DNA from: Chryseobacterium vrystaatense
GTDB lineage: Bacteria > Bacteroidota > Bacteroidia > Flavobacteriales > Weeksellaceae
Reading direction: 5' to 3'
Assembly (NCBI RefSeq): GCF_000737765.1
Contig: NZ_JPRI01000012.1
Span: 186,001-250,000, forward strand
Length of the DNA: 64,000 nucleotides
Shown: piece by piece, positions 46,801-54,996 of the stretch
Layout: each line of letters begins with the position of its first letter
Position numbering within the stretch: the stretch's first letter is position 1
Made by a program: the position numbers and the translations under genes
Notes under the pieces: generated by a model
Database searches by the model: none
Told to the model about the DNA's origin: nothing
Seen by the model: only the letters and a program-made list of their open reading frames with translations

Positions 46801-49800
46801 TTTCGAAGAAGGCTTTGTGAATTACCGCTTCATCCGCAATAAAAAAGAGGAACTGTATCAGCAAATTGCCATGAAAAAGGGAATGGCTGAAATTACTTTT
46901 ACAGTTACAGATACAGACCTGAAGAAAAAGTTATACCTCGACTACGACTTTATTCATGATAATGATTATTCGAGAGGTAATCTGGAGTTTGATATCAAAG
47001 AAAGCATTGACCGGAATCTGGAGATTAACACTCAGGTGTTCCGGGATAAAATTCAGCCGGGTGTTCCGGAAAAATGGATTTTAACCATCAAAGGGAAGGA
47101 TAATGCGGAAGTACTGGCATCTATGTATGATGCCTCCCTGGATCAGTTTGCAAAAAACCAGTTTAACTTCAGTCATTATATCCCCAATAACTATGACCGG
47201 TATTATGGTTATGATTATTACAGTTCGTCAGGAAATGATTTTTTCAGACAGCTGGTCTCTACCAGCTCCTTTGATCTCAACAGCAATCAGAATCTATATC
47301 CTATTGATTCTGAAAATGCTTTCCCAGTTCCAAAGACCCCCCATTTTGAATATACAACGATTAAAAACCTGAGAAGATCATATGCATATGTAACGAATGC
47401 GTTACAAGGAGAAGTGAAAGGGCTAGCTATTGAGGAGGTTGTCGTGACGGGATTTTCTTCGAAAACTATTAAGAACACCAATTTAGTGTACATCGTTGAC
47501 GGAAAATTGGTGGAAAGAAATATTCCGGAAGACGAAGTTGCAGAAGTTAAAAAGCTCGATCCATCTGAAGCTGTAGCTTTATATGGAGAGCGTGCTTCGG
47601 GAGGGGCATTTGTGATCACCTCAAAAAAAGCCATGAAGGATGAGCTTCTTAAAAATGTAAAGGCAAGAAACAACCTCGATGAAACCGCATTTTTTCTCCC
47701 AAATCTTTATACGGATGCAGAAGGAAATATCAAACTGGAGTTTACCTCACCGGAAGCACTTACCCAGTGGAAACTTATTCTGTTTGCCCACACCAAAGAG
47801 CTGAAAACAGGATCTGCAGAATTTTTAACCCAAACTCAAAAAGAACTGATGGTTACTCCCAATCCGCCAAGATTTTTGAGACAGGGCGATCAGATTCAGT
47901 TTTCGGCAAAAATTGATAACCTGTCGGATAAAGATCTTACCGGAGATATTATGCTTTATCTTTTCGATCCAAAAACTTCCAAACCGTTGGATTCTGCATT
48001 TGTGAATACCGGTTCGCTGAAAAAGCTGTCTGTTTCTGCCAAAGGATCAGCACAGGCGAGTTGGGATATCAAAGTTCCTTATGCTGTAGATCATGTTGCC
48101 TATAAAATTTTAGCCAAAACCAAAAATTATTCTGATGGTGAAGAAAATGTTCTCCCTGTACTTTCTGACCGAATGCTGGTGACAGAAACGATACCTATTT
48201 CCATTAAAGAAGGACAAAGCAAGACCTACACAATGGACGGCTTGCTGAACAATACTTCATCTTCAGCGGCTAATTTTAATTTAAGTGTAGAACTCACCTC
48301 CAATCCGTTATGGTTTGCCGTGATGTCTATCCCTTATCTGAGAACGTTCCCCCATGAATGTTCGGAGCAGCTATTCAGCAGGCTGTACGGGAATATGCTT
48401 TCTACGTATATCATGAATTCTTCTCCTAAAATCAAGGCGGTCTTTGATGAATGGAATGCTAAAGAAACTCCTTCCAATCCTTTAGAAACGAACGAAAAAC
48501 TGAAATCGGTTCTCATTGGAGAAACTCCGTGGCTGAGCAGTATTAAAGATCAGAAAGAACAAATGCAGCAGCTTGCTCTGTTTTTTAATCTGAACAGAAT
48601 GCAGAAAGATCTTAAAAAAGCACAGCGGGATCTTGTGGACCGACAGAATCCTGATGGTAGTTTTTCGTGGTTCCCGGGAGGAAATAAGGATAAAACCATC
48701 TCGGGACATATTCTTGCAGGTTTCGGAAAACTCAATATAATGCTCAAGGGTAAATCAGGTGATTATTTCACCGGTGAAATCAATAGGGTTATTAAAAAAA
48801 GCATCGATTATCTGGATAAAGAATATTATGATCAGCTTATTGAAGGTAAAAAACGAAGTGACCAACTGGATCTCAGTGATTATTCTTCTTACTTCTATTA
48901 CCGAAGTTACTGGACCGGACAAAAGGAAATCCCTTCGGAACTGAAAAAAGTACTACAGACATTGGCTCAGACGTATGTAAGAGATTTTGATCAGTACAGT
49001 CTCTATCATCAGGCCATGATCACCACGTTCCTGCAAAGATACGGCTACAGAGATTTAGCGAAGAAGTGTGTTGCATCTCTTAAAAAATCGGCAAAAACTT
49101 CAGAGGAATATGGAATGTACTGGGAGAACAACAACTCAGGCTGGTACTGGTATCAGGCTCCTGTAGAAACACAGGCTATGCTGATTGAAGCTTTTGCAGA
49201 AACAGCACCTGAGGATGTAAACAGTGTAGAAGAAATGAAGGTGTGGCTTCTGAAAAGCAAACAGTCTGAAAGCTGGGGAACCACCAAATCTACCACAGAA
49301 GCCGTTTATGCATTGCTGAATTATGGAAAATCATGGATGGATTCAGACAAAGGAATCACGATGACATTAGGAAACGAAACTGTTTTACCTGAAAAGAATT
49401 CTTCGGAAACTTCAGGTGCCGGGTTCTTCAAAAAATCCTATTACTGGAAAGAAATCACTCCTGAAAAAGGAAAACTGGGTATCAAAAAATCAAGTCCCGG
49501 AGTAGCATGGGGCGGATTGTACCGGATGTATTATGAAAATATGGATAAGGTGACCGCTCACAATTCGTCTAATGTTTCTGTTGAAAAAAAGCTGTTCCTG
49601 AAAACATTTGTGGGGAATGAAAGTAAACTTCAGGAAATAACTGCGGAGCATCCTGTGCGTCTGGGTGATCTGGTTGTTGTAAGGCTGGTTGTGCGCACTG
49701 ACCGCAATATGCAATACATTCATCTGAAAGATATGAGAGCGAGTGGTTTTGAGCCGGTGAATGTGCTTTCATCCTACAAATGGCAAAACGGAGCCGGATA

Positions 49801-49993
49801 TTATGAAAGTACGAAAGATGCAGCGACCCATTTCTTTTTTAATGATCTTTTAAAAGGAACCTATGTTTTCGAATATGAGCTGAAAGCCAATAATGTCGGA
49901 GAGTTTTCAAACGGAATAACGTCTTTCCAGAATATGTATGCTCCTGCAATGAGTGCACACACCGAAGGAATGCGGGTAAGAATAGTAAAATAA
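43880..49993 (+). CDS. Alpha-2-macroglobulin family protein with thioester motif and inserted plug-like domain
   Basis: A 2037-residue exported protein (signal ending FMISQ). The MG2 domain is marked by IIFTDRAIYRPGQKVFYKG. The alpha-2-macroglobulin domain starts at DETAFFLPNLYTDAEGNI, and the thioester motif CSEQ (Cys1494) follows in FPHECSEQLFSRL, so the covalent-trap mechanism may be intact. Around residues 1175-1255 there is an insertion resembling a TonB-receptor plug (EEVVVTGF, VYIVDGKLVE, AVALYGERASGGAFVI), placed just before the A2M domain. The C-terminal region contains an alpha/alpha-barrel-like stretch with repeated Tyr and Trp. Bacterial A2Ms protect the envelope from foreign proteases. 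The longer length is partly due to the N-terminal ~500-residue region and the insertion. Confidence 0.9.
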   Translation: MKFSFKILYALSFCISGFMISQIPVLKPAESLKPRLKEKIPPTPKMTFRDSIQQEVLRVMIDSYDWDEDPTDPEDDLILVLRKKITESKGLRKTLYQYYLASMYASYISEYTARIRKKDITPLKNLPEDYKTWAVNDFYREANQLYGQSLSDRQNLQNEKTELWTDLVEDVEFTKYKPTLYDLVSTSYLQFLERLPFDYDAAVTQKIKDLKNDMMQFHAYDTDKTALIYLKSTQIEGSAKKQSEELEALADAFPKEPFSAYLLFQAADLARQEKSEHNFLNAHQLCQKAIDHIPQSHWSTHCQKMINELNTDLLSVEIPDRNLPGEYIPMKTIHKNMDEIQLTLSKRSGIIDFDKEPVWDKYDVEEKLIEHTNNELEEQNFRTEVFSLKKSDEYKPYQTLLALQPLEEGLYSLKVSSKNDDDSKIFAVSDLFYVKRFEDDAQVTFQAINSKTGKSITNTGYIMYQNINEYEDKHNGKRDNKIIRTGIGTTDQSGMFSLPKSKNRDYDESIIYFPQLKKYFVIDQNYNEIKDRKGDNEISEEPILKNFIIFTDRAIYRPGQKVFYKGILKQEYYGKTKILPRQKVVVRLINAVSQDVSKAEAVTNEFGSITGTFTLPTDGFTGDYSIIMESDLGEILEKKEYPKASGFRSFKVEEYKRPKFRVIIDPVKEALTLGQNVNVQAKAEAFSGASISGAAVKYEVKRKRIYFWRYYDEEDQYSPNESNSETEVAHGETTTDSNGQFSISFNAEAAEQSKGNRRSYQYFITAYVTDINGESQSSQSVVTVGDLKAQITIESAASMLQKDWTSLKINASNLNNQKIEAKGNLTITQLIGENKILLPKLNSFSVHRGYSRDDRTNIVPYQYYDKEVFDSYFPYISYNLKSNREKQEKGKIVYSKPFNTSETEDIMLNKNPEPGKYLVEAESVIDRDTIKTFKVIEVLDNITFRDQTPVYFRVQMDKASYRVGEKATVTFYSDFEEGFVNYRFIRNKKEELYQQIAMKKGMAEITFTVTDTDLKKKLYLDYDFIHDNDYSRGNLEFDIKESIDRNLEINTQVFRDKIQPGVPEKWILTIKGKDNAEVLASMYDASLDQFAKNQFNFSHYIPNNYDRYYGYDYYSSSGNDFFRQLVSTSSFDLNSNQNLYPIDSENAFPVPKTPHFEYTTIKNLRRSYAYVTNALQGEVKGLAIEEVVVTGFSSKTIKNTNLVYIVDGKLVERNIPEDEVAEVKKLDPSEAVALYGERASGGAFVITSKKAMKDELLKNVKARNNLDETAFFLPNLYTDAEGNIKLEFTSPEALTQWKLILFAHTKELKTGSAEFLTQTQKELMVTPNPPRFLRQGDQIQFSAKIDNLSDKDLTGDIMLYLFDPKTSKPLDSAFVNTGSLKKLSVSAKGSAQASWDIKVPYAVDHVAYKILAKTKNYSDGEENVLPVLSDRMLVTETIPISIKEGQSKTYTMDGLLNNTSSSAANFNLSVELTSNPLWFAVMSIPYLRTFPHECSEQLFSRLYGNMLSTYIMNSSPKIKAVFDEWNAKETPSNPLETNEKLKSVLIGETPWLSSIKDQKEQMQQLALFFNLNRMQKDLKKAQRDLVDRQNPDGSFSWFPGGNKDKTISGHILAGFGKLNIMLKGKSGDYFTGEINRVIKKSIDYLDKEYYDQLIEGKKRSDQLDLSDYSSYFYYRSYWTGQKEIPSELKKVLQTLAQTYVRDFDQYSLYHQAMITTFLQRYGYRDLAKKCVASLKKSAKTSEEYGMYWENNNSGWYWYQAPVETQAMLIEAFAETAPEDVNSVEEMKVWLLKSKQSESWGTTKSTTEAVYALLNYGKSWMDSDKGITMTLGNETVLPEKNSSETSGAGFFKKSYYWKEITPEKGKLGIKKSSPGVAWGGLYRMYYENMDKVTAHNSSNVSVEKKLFLKTFVGNESKLQEITAEHPVRLGDLVVVRLVVRTDRNMQYIHLKDMRASGFEPVNVLSSYKWQNGAGYYESTKDAATHFFFNDLLKGTYVFEYELKANNVGEFSNGITSFQNMYAPAMSAHTEGMRVRIVK

Positions 49994-50001
49994 TAAGAGC
50001 A

Positions 50002-50035
50002 GGCCGGAGGAAATCACTAAAAGATACCTCCAGCC
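50002..50035 (+). terminator. Possible terminator after the A2M gene
   Basis: GGCCGGAGG at 50002-50010 can pair with CCTCCAGCC at 50027-50035 with one internal mismatch. It lies 9 bp after the A2M stop and is followed by a T-rich stretch. Confidence 0.4.
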
Positions 50036-50058
50036 AATTCTTATTTAATAACAGGTGA

Positions 50059-50856
50059 TTATTGTACAGACATCGTCGGATAGGCAGCAACATAAGTTTT
50101 CAACAGTTTTCCTTTGCTGGAATATTGAGAAACCTTATCTCCTTCGTTGGTAGATTTGATGATTTCATAACTCCCATCTCTGTTGATGACTTTCCTTTTG
50201 TCATCGCCATATCGGATCTCCTTAGTGATCAGTTTACCTTTTTCATCAAATTTTTCCTCCATCCAGGTGGCGCCTTTTTCAAGGTTCCTGCTGGTACTTC
50301 GGCTTTCTATGATATCGGTTTTGCCATAATAAAATGTTCGTGTTCCCTTTATATCGTCCTGAATATCCCAGCCGGACAGGTTCATTGATTTTGAATAGAT
50401 TCTCTTCCCATCCTTTGATCTTGATTCACTTTTAAAATCTCCGTTTTCCTCAAATTCCTTTTCGTAGAAAATTCCCTGATCAAAATAGCTGGTCTCTAAA
50501 AGTTTACCGTTTATTTTTTTATCAATTTTCACGAGGATATCGTCTTTATACAAAGCCTTGGATTCGAGCGACCGATCCGGCATTTCAAAGCTCATTTCAC
50601 CATCAATCTTACCTGAAGTGTTCACCTCGAATATTGATTTCAAACCTTCAGCACTGCGCCCTTCCTGATCCATCTGAACGATGTATTTTCCCGGAAACAG
50701 CGGTTTACCGTCTTTGTATTTTACATTTTGCGGTTCATGTTTTTCCATATCCTTTCCGATGCTGAAATCCTGCAGATCGCTTTGCTTAATGTTGGTTTGT
50801 GCATGGGCAAAGGCAGCAGCTGCGATGAGTGAAAGGCTGCATATTTTTATTCTCAT
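50059..50856 (-). CDS. Secreted MORN-like repeat protein
   Basis: A 265-residue exported protein (signal ending FAHAQ) of MORN/YwqK-like repeats (KDGKPLFPGKYIVQMDQEGR, GEMSFEMPDRSLESKALY, FDEKGKLITKEIRYGDDK). It faces the A2M gene convergently. Similar proteins occur at 42513 and 15716. Function unknown. Confidence 0.65.
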   Translation of the reverse strand: MRIKICSLSLIAAAAFAHAQTNIKQSDLQDFSIGKDMEKHEPQNVKYKDGKPLFPGKYIVQMDQEGRSAEGLKSIFEVNTSGKIDGEMSFEMPDRSLESKALYKDDILVKIDKKINGKLLETSYFDQGIFYEKEFEENGDFKSESRSKDGKRIYSKSMNLSGWDIQDDIKGTRTFYYGKTDIIESRSTSRNLEKGATWMEEKFDEKGKLITKEIRYGDDKRKVINRDGSYEIIKSTNEGDKVSQYSSKGKLLKTYVAAYPTMSVQ

Positions 50857-50935
50857 AAGTGGTTATTCTGTTCGTTTTTTGTTCCGGTTAAGATAGGTCA
50901 CTTTCTCCGGGAATAAGGCATTCCTTCAGCACTCT

Positions 50936-51481
50936 CTATTTTACCTTTTCCAAAAGATAGAGTTTAGCACCGGAAAACGCCAGTTTAGGCATCAGGTTTC
51001 CTTCCAGGACCATGGTTTTATTATTGACATCAATCACCGAAATATAATTATTGGAATTGTATTCTATATAGTTTTCCTTTTCTTTGGTGACAGGATTTTT
51101 TCCGAATTCCATGGAATATTTTACCCAGTCTTCTTTTTCAGAACTGCAGTGTACGGGTTTGAATTTGGATTTTTTAGCCTTGAAAACAATCTGATCAAAA
51201 CTTTCCGTACAGTCTGACGTGGATGAGCTTTCGGGATTCTGGTCATTGGTAAAGTCTTCAAAAGAACCTTTGTAGGCTCCTACAACTTTCCAGGTACCAT
51301 CCAGACGGTCTTCATCTATTTTGCCTTTGGCTTTGCTTACCGCCCAGCTGATTCCGTTAACGGTTCCTTTTACGGCTTTGTAGCTTACATTAACGGCTCC
51401 TTTTACGACTTTGGCTGCGGTAGAAACCACGCAGGAGTTGAGGATGAGAACAGCTGAGGCCAGGAAGATTAGTTTTTTCAT
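50936..51481 (-). CDS. Small lipoprotein with a lipocalin-like C-terminal part
   Basis: A 181-residue lipoprotein (LILNSCVVST). The Val- and Lys-rich region up to ~60 residues is followed by a beta-rich part (LDGTWKVVGAYKGSFEDF, CTESFDQIVFKAKKSKFK) resembling lipocalin-like proteins. It is in the same direction as the MORN-like gene, 80 bp away. Function unknown. Confidence 0.65.
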   Translation of the reverse strand: MKKLIFLASAVLILNSCVVSTAAKVVKGAVNVSYKAVKGTVNGISWAVSKAKGKIDEDRLDGTWKVVGAYKGSFEDFTNDQNPESSSTSDCTESFDQIVFKAKKSKFKPVHCSSEKEDWVKYSMEFGKNPVTKEKENYIEYNSNNYISVIDVNNKTMVLEGNLMPKLAFSGAKLYLLEKVK

Positions 51482-51738
51482 ATCATCACGTTTATTGTAA
51501 AGTACTAAGATAAGATTTTAAAAACACTACAGTCATTCTGCTCACAAAGATTTAAAAAAGCAGGCTTTTGAGACCTGCGTGTTATCAGTATCAATATTTT
51601 TTTATTCTATAAAAAAAACAGCAAAAACTTATGTCTCTGCTGTTTATGTGGGCCTGTAGAAGGATCGGATCTTTTTTAACAAAAATATTATGTGGAATAA
51701 GGATATCTCTTTCCTGCCATACCGGTATGCTCAATCCT

Positions 51739-52737
51739 TTAGATTTTCACGTCACTGCTAATTTCCGGCCAGGCAAAGCCTACTCCTCCATGTTTGTATC
51801 TTTCGGTTTCCAGATAAAAAGAATTCACTCCCTGAAGTCCGACTCCAGCGTAATAAACGAACTTGTCTACGTGCTCCTGGTATTCACCGAACTCACGATA
51901 CTCAGCATGTAGGGCAAGTACTTTTTCCAACTCTTCATTATGGATGCGGAATGCCTGTGAGCAAGCATCCTCCAGTGAAAGATTATACTCCTGCTGCAAC
52001 ACAAAAACCAGATTAAAAACCTCTGTCCCTTTAGCCATTTCCTTTGGCAGAGAGTGAATGTCATTTTGCCATGCAACAACCAGGGTCATATGAGATATCA
52101 TTTTTTGAACGACGATATGCTCAAAAATATGTTCAGGCAGAACAAGACCTGATTCAATTTCACCCAAAATCAGATAGGGGCGCATAAGAACAGAATATTC
52201 ACGGATTGTTTTGAAAAGTGTGAGTGACGGTGGACGTTGTGCTATTTTATAAGGATACTCCAGTTCAATCCCATACCTGAAGGATTGATAAAAATAGTAA
52301 ATAAAACGTTCAACCCAGATATCGGGCATCAAGGCACGAAATTCATCTCTTATCAACGCCATATGCTGATAGAGGGCATTTTCCTCCTGTTTTGGCTGAG
52401 CGCCCCTGAGGATGTCTACGCAACGAGTCCGTAACTGCTGGATTTCCTCCAGAGACGAATGCTCCACCTGATCATCGAGAGCAACGTACTGAAGCATAAA
52501 CCTGTTGCAGGGAATAGTCTGTTCATAGGTTAGGTCTGGCCACATACGGGCTGTACACCTATGCAGCTTCATTTTTTTGTATATTGTGCGTTGTTTTTCT
52601 GTTAGGAAAGTGTAGTCATTGTCAATCCACCCATCCATATCTTTTCCCATCTGTTCTACATGCGGGTTGATAAGGTCAGGCCATGGATAATGCCCACCTG
52701 GCAGATAATCTTTTGAATGATATTCTTCTGGTTTCAT
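51739..52737 (-). CDS. Class I terpene synthase A
   Basis: A 332-residue terpene synthase. Motifs: DDQVE (Asp88, Asp89, Glu92), the pyrophosphate-sensor Arg179 in TIREYS, the NSE triad Asn225, Ser229 and Glu233 in WQNDIHSLPKEM, and the C-terminal RY pair (Arg313, Tyr314). All canonical residues are present, so the enzyme should be active. Length fits bacterial mono-domain cyclases. Chryseobacterium diterpene synthases are known, so a diterpene is possible, but no prenyl-transferase gene is in the window and the substrate cannot be read from sequence. It is the last of three paralogues on the minus strand. Confidence 0.87.
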   Translation of the reverse strand: MKPEEYHSKDYLPGGHYPWPDLINPHVEQMGKDMDGWIDNDYTFLTEKQRTIYKKMKLHRCTARMWPDLTYEQTIPCNRFMLQYVALDDQVEHSSLEEIQQLRTRCVDILRGAQPKQEENALYQHMALIRDEFRALMPDIWVERFIYYFYQSFRYGIELEYPYKIAQRPPSLTLFKTIREYSVLMRPYLILGEIESGLVLPEHIFEHIVVQKMISHMTLVVAWQNDIHSLPKEMAKGTEVFNLVFVLQQEYNLSLEDACSQAFRIHNEELEKVLALHAEYREFGEYQEHVDKFVYYAGVGLQGVNSFYLETERYKHGGVGFAWPEISSDVKI

Positions 52738-52931
52738 TTTGCTGAAGGTTTAAGTTTGTTAATGATAGGATAGCTTATACTAATGCCCAGAACGTCTAAA
52801 TAATTGCTGGGCAGTTCAGGTGTTTTCATGGTGTTGTTGCCTATTGATTTCTGATAGGTATTCTGTTGATTTAAATAATCGGATAACATCTAATCGATCA
52901 ATCACAAAGGGTTATTAAAAGAGAAGAGCAG
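52738..52931 (-). other. Spacer between terpene synthase genes
   Basis: 194 bp with no gene. A short hairpin (TGCCCAG at 52784-52790 and CTGGGCA at 52807-52813, 16-nt loop) is possible but has no T-run. A 14-base sequence shared with the region upstream of the third synthase begins at 52860. Confidence 0.5.
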
Positions 52932-53957
52932 TTATTTCTGTACAAAAATACTGTGCGGAATAAGGATGTCATCCCCTTCCCTTCCATACTGTGGTACAAT
53001 AAAACCTTTGGGTTCATAGCGGTTGGTACCGGAATTATAATACCAGTTGGCACAGCCGCTGATCTGGAGTTTGATATGATAGACATGATCATATGCCAGA
53101 TCCTGAAAATCGCCAAAATCCGGGAGAGACTGATGCAGATCATTCAGCTCCTGTCCATAGGCATCATGCAGTCTCATCGCTTCTGTACAGGCTTCCTGAT
53201 AGGAAAGATCATAGTGATGGCTTAAAATAAAGATGATATTCAGGCTTTCACTTTCTATTTCAAGCTCTTTTTTCAGAGAGGCAAAATCGTTCTGAATCAC
53301 AATAATAAGAGAAAGCAGTTCTCTGCAGCGCTGTAAAATAGGATGATTGTAAATATGAACGGGTAATGGCGAGTTTGTAGCAGGATCAATCAGATCGCCG
53401 TAAGGCCACATCCCGATAGAATATTTCCTGAAACTGAGATAGTGCGGAAGTAAAGGATAAGTTCTTTTTTCAGCTTGTTTAAAAGGAATTTCTTCCAGCA
53501 TACCATAGATGATAAATTCATAAAAATTGATGGCTACTCTGTCTATCCAGAAACGCGGCATGAATGTTTCCCATTCTTTTCTTGCCTGTGCCATCTGCCG
53601 GAGAATACCAATCTCATCCGGACGGGGATCCTCCCCCATCATTACTTCATAGACCCGGTCTGCCATTTCTCTCAGTTCTTTAGCAGGAGTCATCCCGAAA
53701 TAATCATCAAAAAGCGTGATATAGATCATCAGTCTGGCACAGGGACGCATGCGTTCTATGCTGTCACAGGTAGGGTTCATGTACGTGGCGACGCGGGACA
53801 GGAACTGGGGTTTACATCGTTTGATTCCTTCTTCGGAAATGAATGTATAGTCATTGTCGTACCAATCCTTTTCTTCATCATCAAAGGCATTGGCAATAGG
53901 GCTGTTCACGGTGGGCCAGGGGTAATAGCATTTAGGAACAATTAATTCTTCTCTCAT
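52932..53957 (-). CDS. Class I terpene synthase B, atypical Asp-rich motif
   Basis: A 341-residue paralogue of synthases A and C. The NSE motif is canonical (Asn223, Ser227, Glu231 in IQNDFASLKKEL), Arg177 in FRKYS is the pyrophosphate sensor, Asp188 lies in the linker position, and the RY pair is at Arg313 and Tyr314. The Asp-rich motif reads DDYFGM (Asp84, Asp85) with no acidic residue at the third or fourth position. It begins 40 bp after synthase C. Product unknown. Confidence 0.85.
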   Translation of the reverse strand: MREELIVPKCYYPWPTVNSPIANAFDDEEKDWYDNDYTFISEEGIKRCKPQFLSRVATYMNPTCDSIERMRPCARLMIYITLFDDYFGMTPAKELREMADRVYEVMMGEDPRPDEIGILRQMAQARKEWETFMPRFWIDRVAINFYEFIIYGMLEEIPFKQAEKRTYPLLPHYLSFRKYSIGMWPYGDLIDPATNSPLPVHIYNHPILQRCRELLSLIIVIQNDFASLKKELEIESESLNIIFILSHHYDLSYQEACTEAMRLHDAYGQELNDLHQSLPDFGDFQDLAYDHVYHIKLQISGCANWYYNSGTNRYEPKGFIVPQYGREGDDILIPHSIFVQK

Positions 53958-53997
53958 AATTTTATTTTTATTAATCGGTTAAAAGTGTTAACAGATA

Positions 53998-54996
53998 TTA
54001 CATCTGATTCAGTTTTTCTTTCAGCTCTTTGGCTTCCGGAAAATCCATCGCGTTGTAACGGCCCAGTTTGGTTGAGATATTCTTCCACCCGCTGAGTACC
54101 ATACTCATATAATGTACCCAGTTGACCACCGCATCCTGCCAGATCCCGAAATCAGGCAGAGAGGCCTGAAGGGCTACAAATTCTTTAAGGTCTTCATTGT
54201 GAAGGCGCAGATCTTTGAGGCAGGCATCTTCCAGAGAGATCTGGCGTTCGTGCTGAATGACCTTTACAATATTGTAGTAAACACTGTCGGTCGCTTCATC
54301 TTTTACTACAGACTGTACTTCGTTGAAGTAGGTAACGAGATGACAGGCCAATGTCTGCAGACGGCAGATCACAGGATGTTCATGAATTTCAGGCGGCAGA
54401 ACGATCCCTGTTTCCACTTCTGTAAGCTGCAGGAAAGGATACAGACAGATAGAATTCTCTCTCAGTGCAATACATTCTGCGATGGTGGGAAACATTTTTT
54501 TCTCTTTGTAGATGAGTTCGGTTTCCAGCCCGGTAAAATACCTGCTGATCATTTTTGTAAATCTGGCGATCGATTCCTGAGGAATAAACTCAAGCAGCTC
54601 CTGTCTGAGTGAAGCAAGCATAGAAGCTAAAGGTATTGTAGATTCTGCTGCGCTTATTTCTCCATTCAGAACGGCTATCGACTGAGCATGAATGTTTTTA
54701 ATGTCACCCGATACACTTTCCTCATACAGGTCATCATTGTAGAGCGTCCACAGCATCAGTCTGCAGATGGGTTTAAACCGTTCAGGTGATGCTGTAGGAA
54801 ACCATTGGGCGGCAATATGGGCCGTTTTGGTTTTCTTGTACTTTTTGCGGAGATCCGGATTCTGTTCGTACAGCCACAGATACTCTCCGTCGATCCACTG
54901 ATTTTCCGTAATCTCCTGCAGCTGGTCTGCATTAGGATTCTTTAAGGTCGGGAACGGGTAATTAAATTGTTTGTTAAGCAGTTCAAGTGTGTTCAT
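53998..54996 (-). CDS. Class I terpene synthase C, atypical NSE motif
   Basis: A 332-residue paralogue, first in the tandem cluster. The Asp-rich motif is good (DDLYE, Asp88, Asp89, Glu92) and the sensor Arg179 and the RY pair (Arg313, Tyr314) are present. The NSE motif reads FNEVQSVVKDEA: Asn225 and Ser229 are kept, but Glu226 replaces the common Asp and Asp233 replaces the final metal-binding Glu. Activity may be changed. Identical spacing of all motifs in the three proteins points to tandem duplication. Confidence 0.83.
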   Translation of the reverse strand: MNTLELLNKQFNYPFPTLKNPNADQLQEITENQWIDGEYLWLYEQNPDLRKKYKKTKTAHIAAQWFPTASPERFKPICRLMLWTLYNDDLYEESVSGDIKNIHAQSIAVLNGEISAAESTIPLASMLASLRQELLEFIPQESIARFTKMISRYFTGLETELIYKEKKMFPTIAECIALRENSICLYPFLQLTEVETGIVLPPEIHEHPVICRLQTLACHLVTYFNEVQSVVKDEATDSVYYNIVKVIQHERQISLEDACLKDLRLHNEDLKEFVALQASLPDFGIWQDAVVNWVHYMSMVLSGWKNISTKLGRYNAMDFPEAKELKEKLNQM

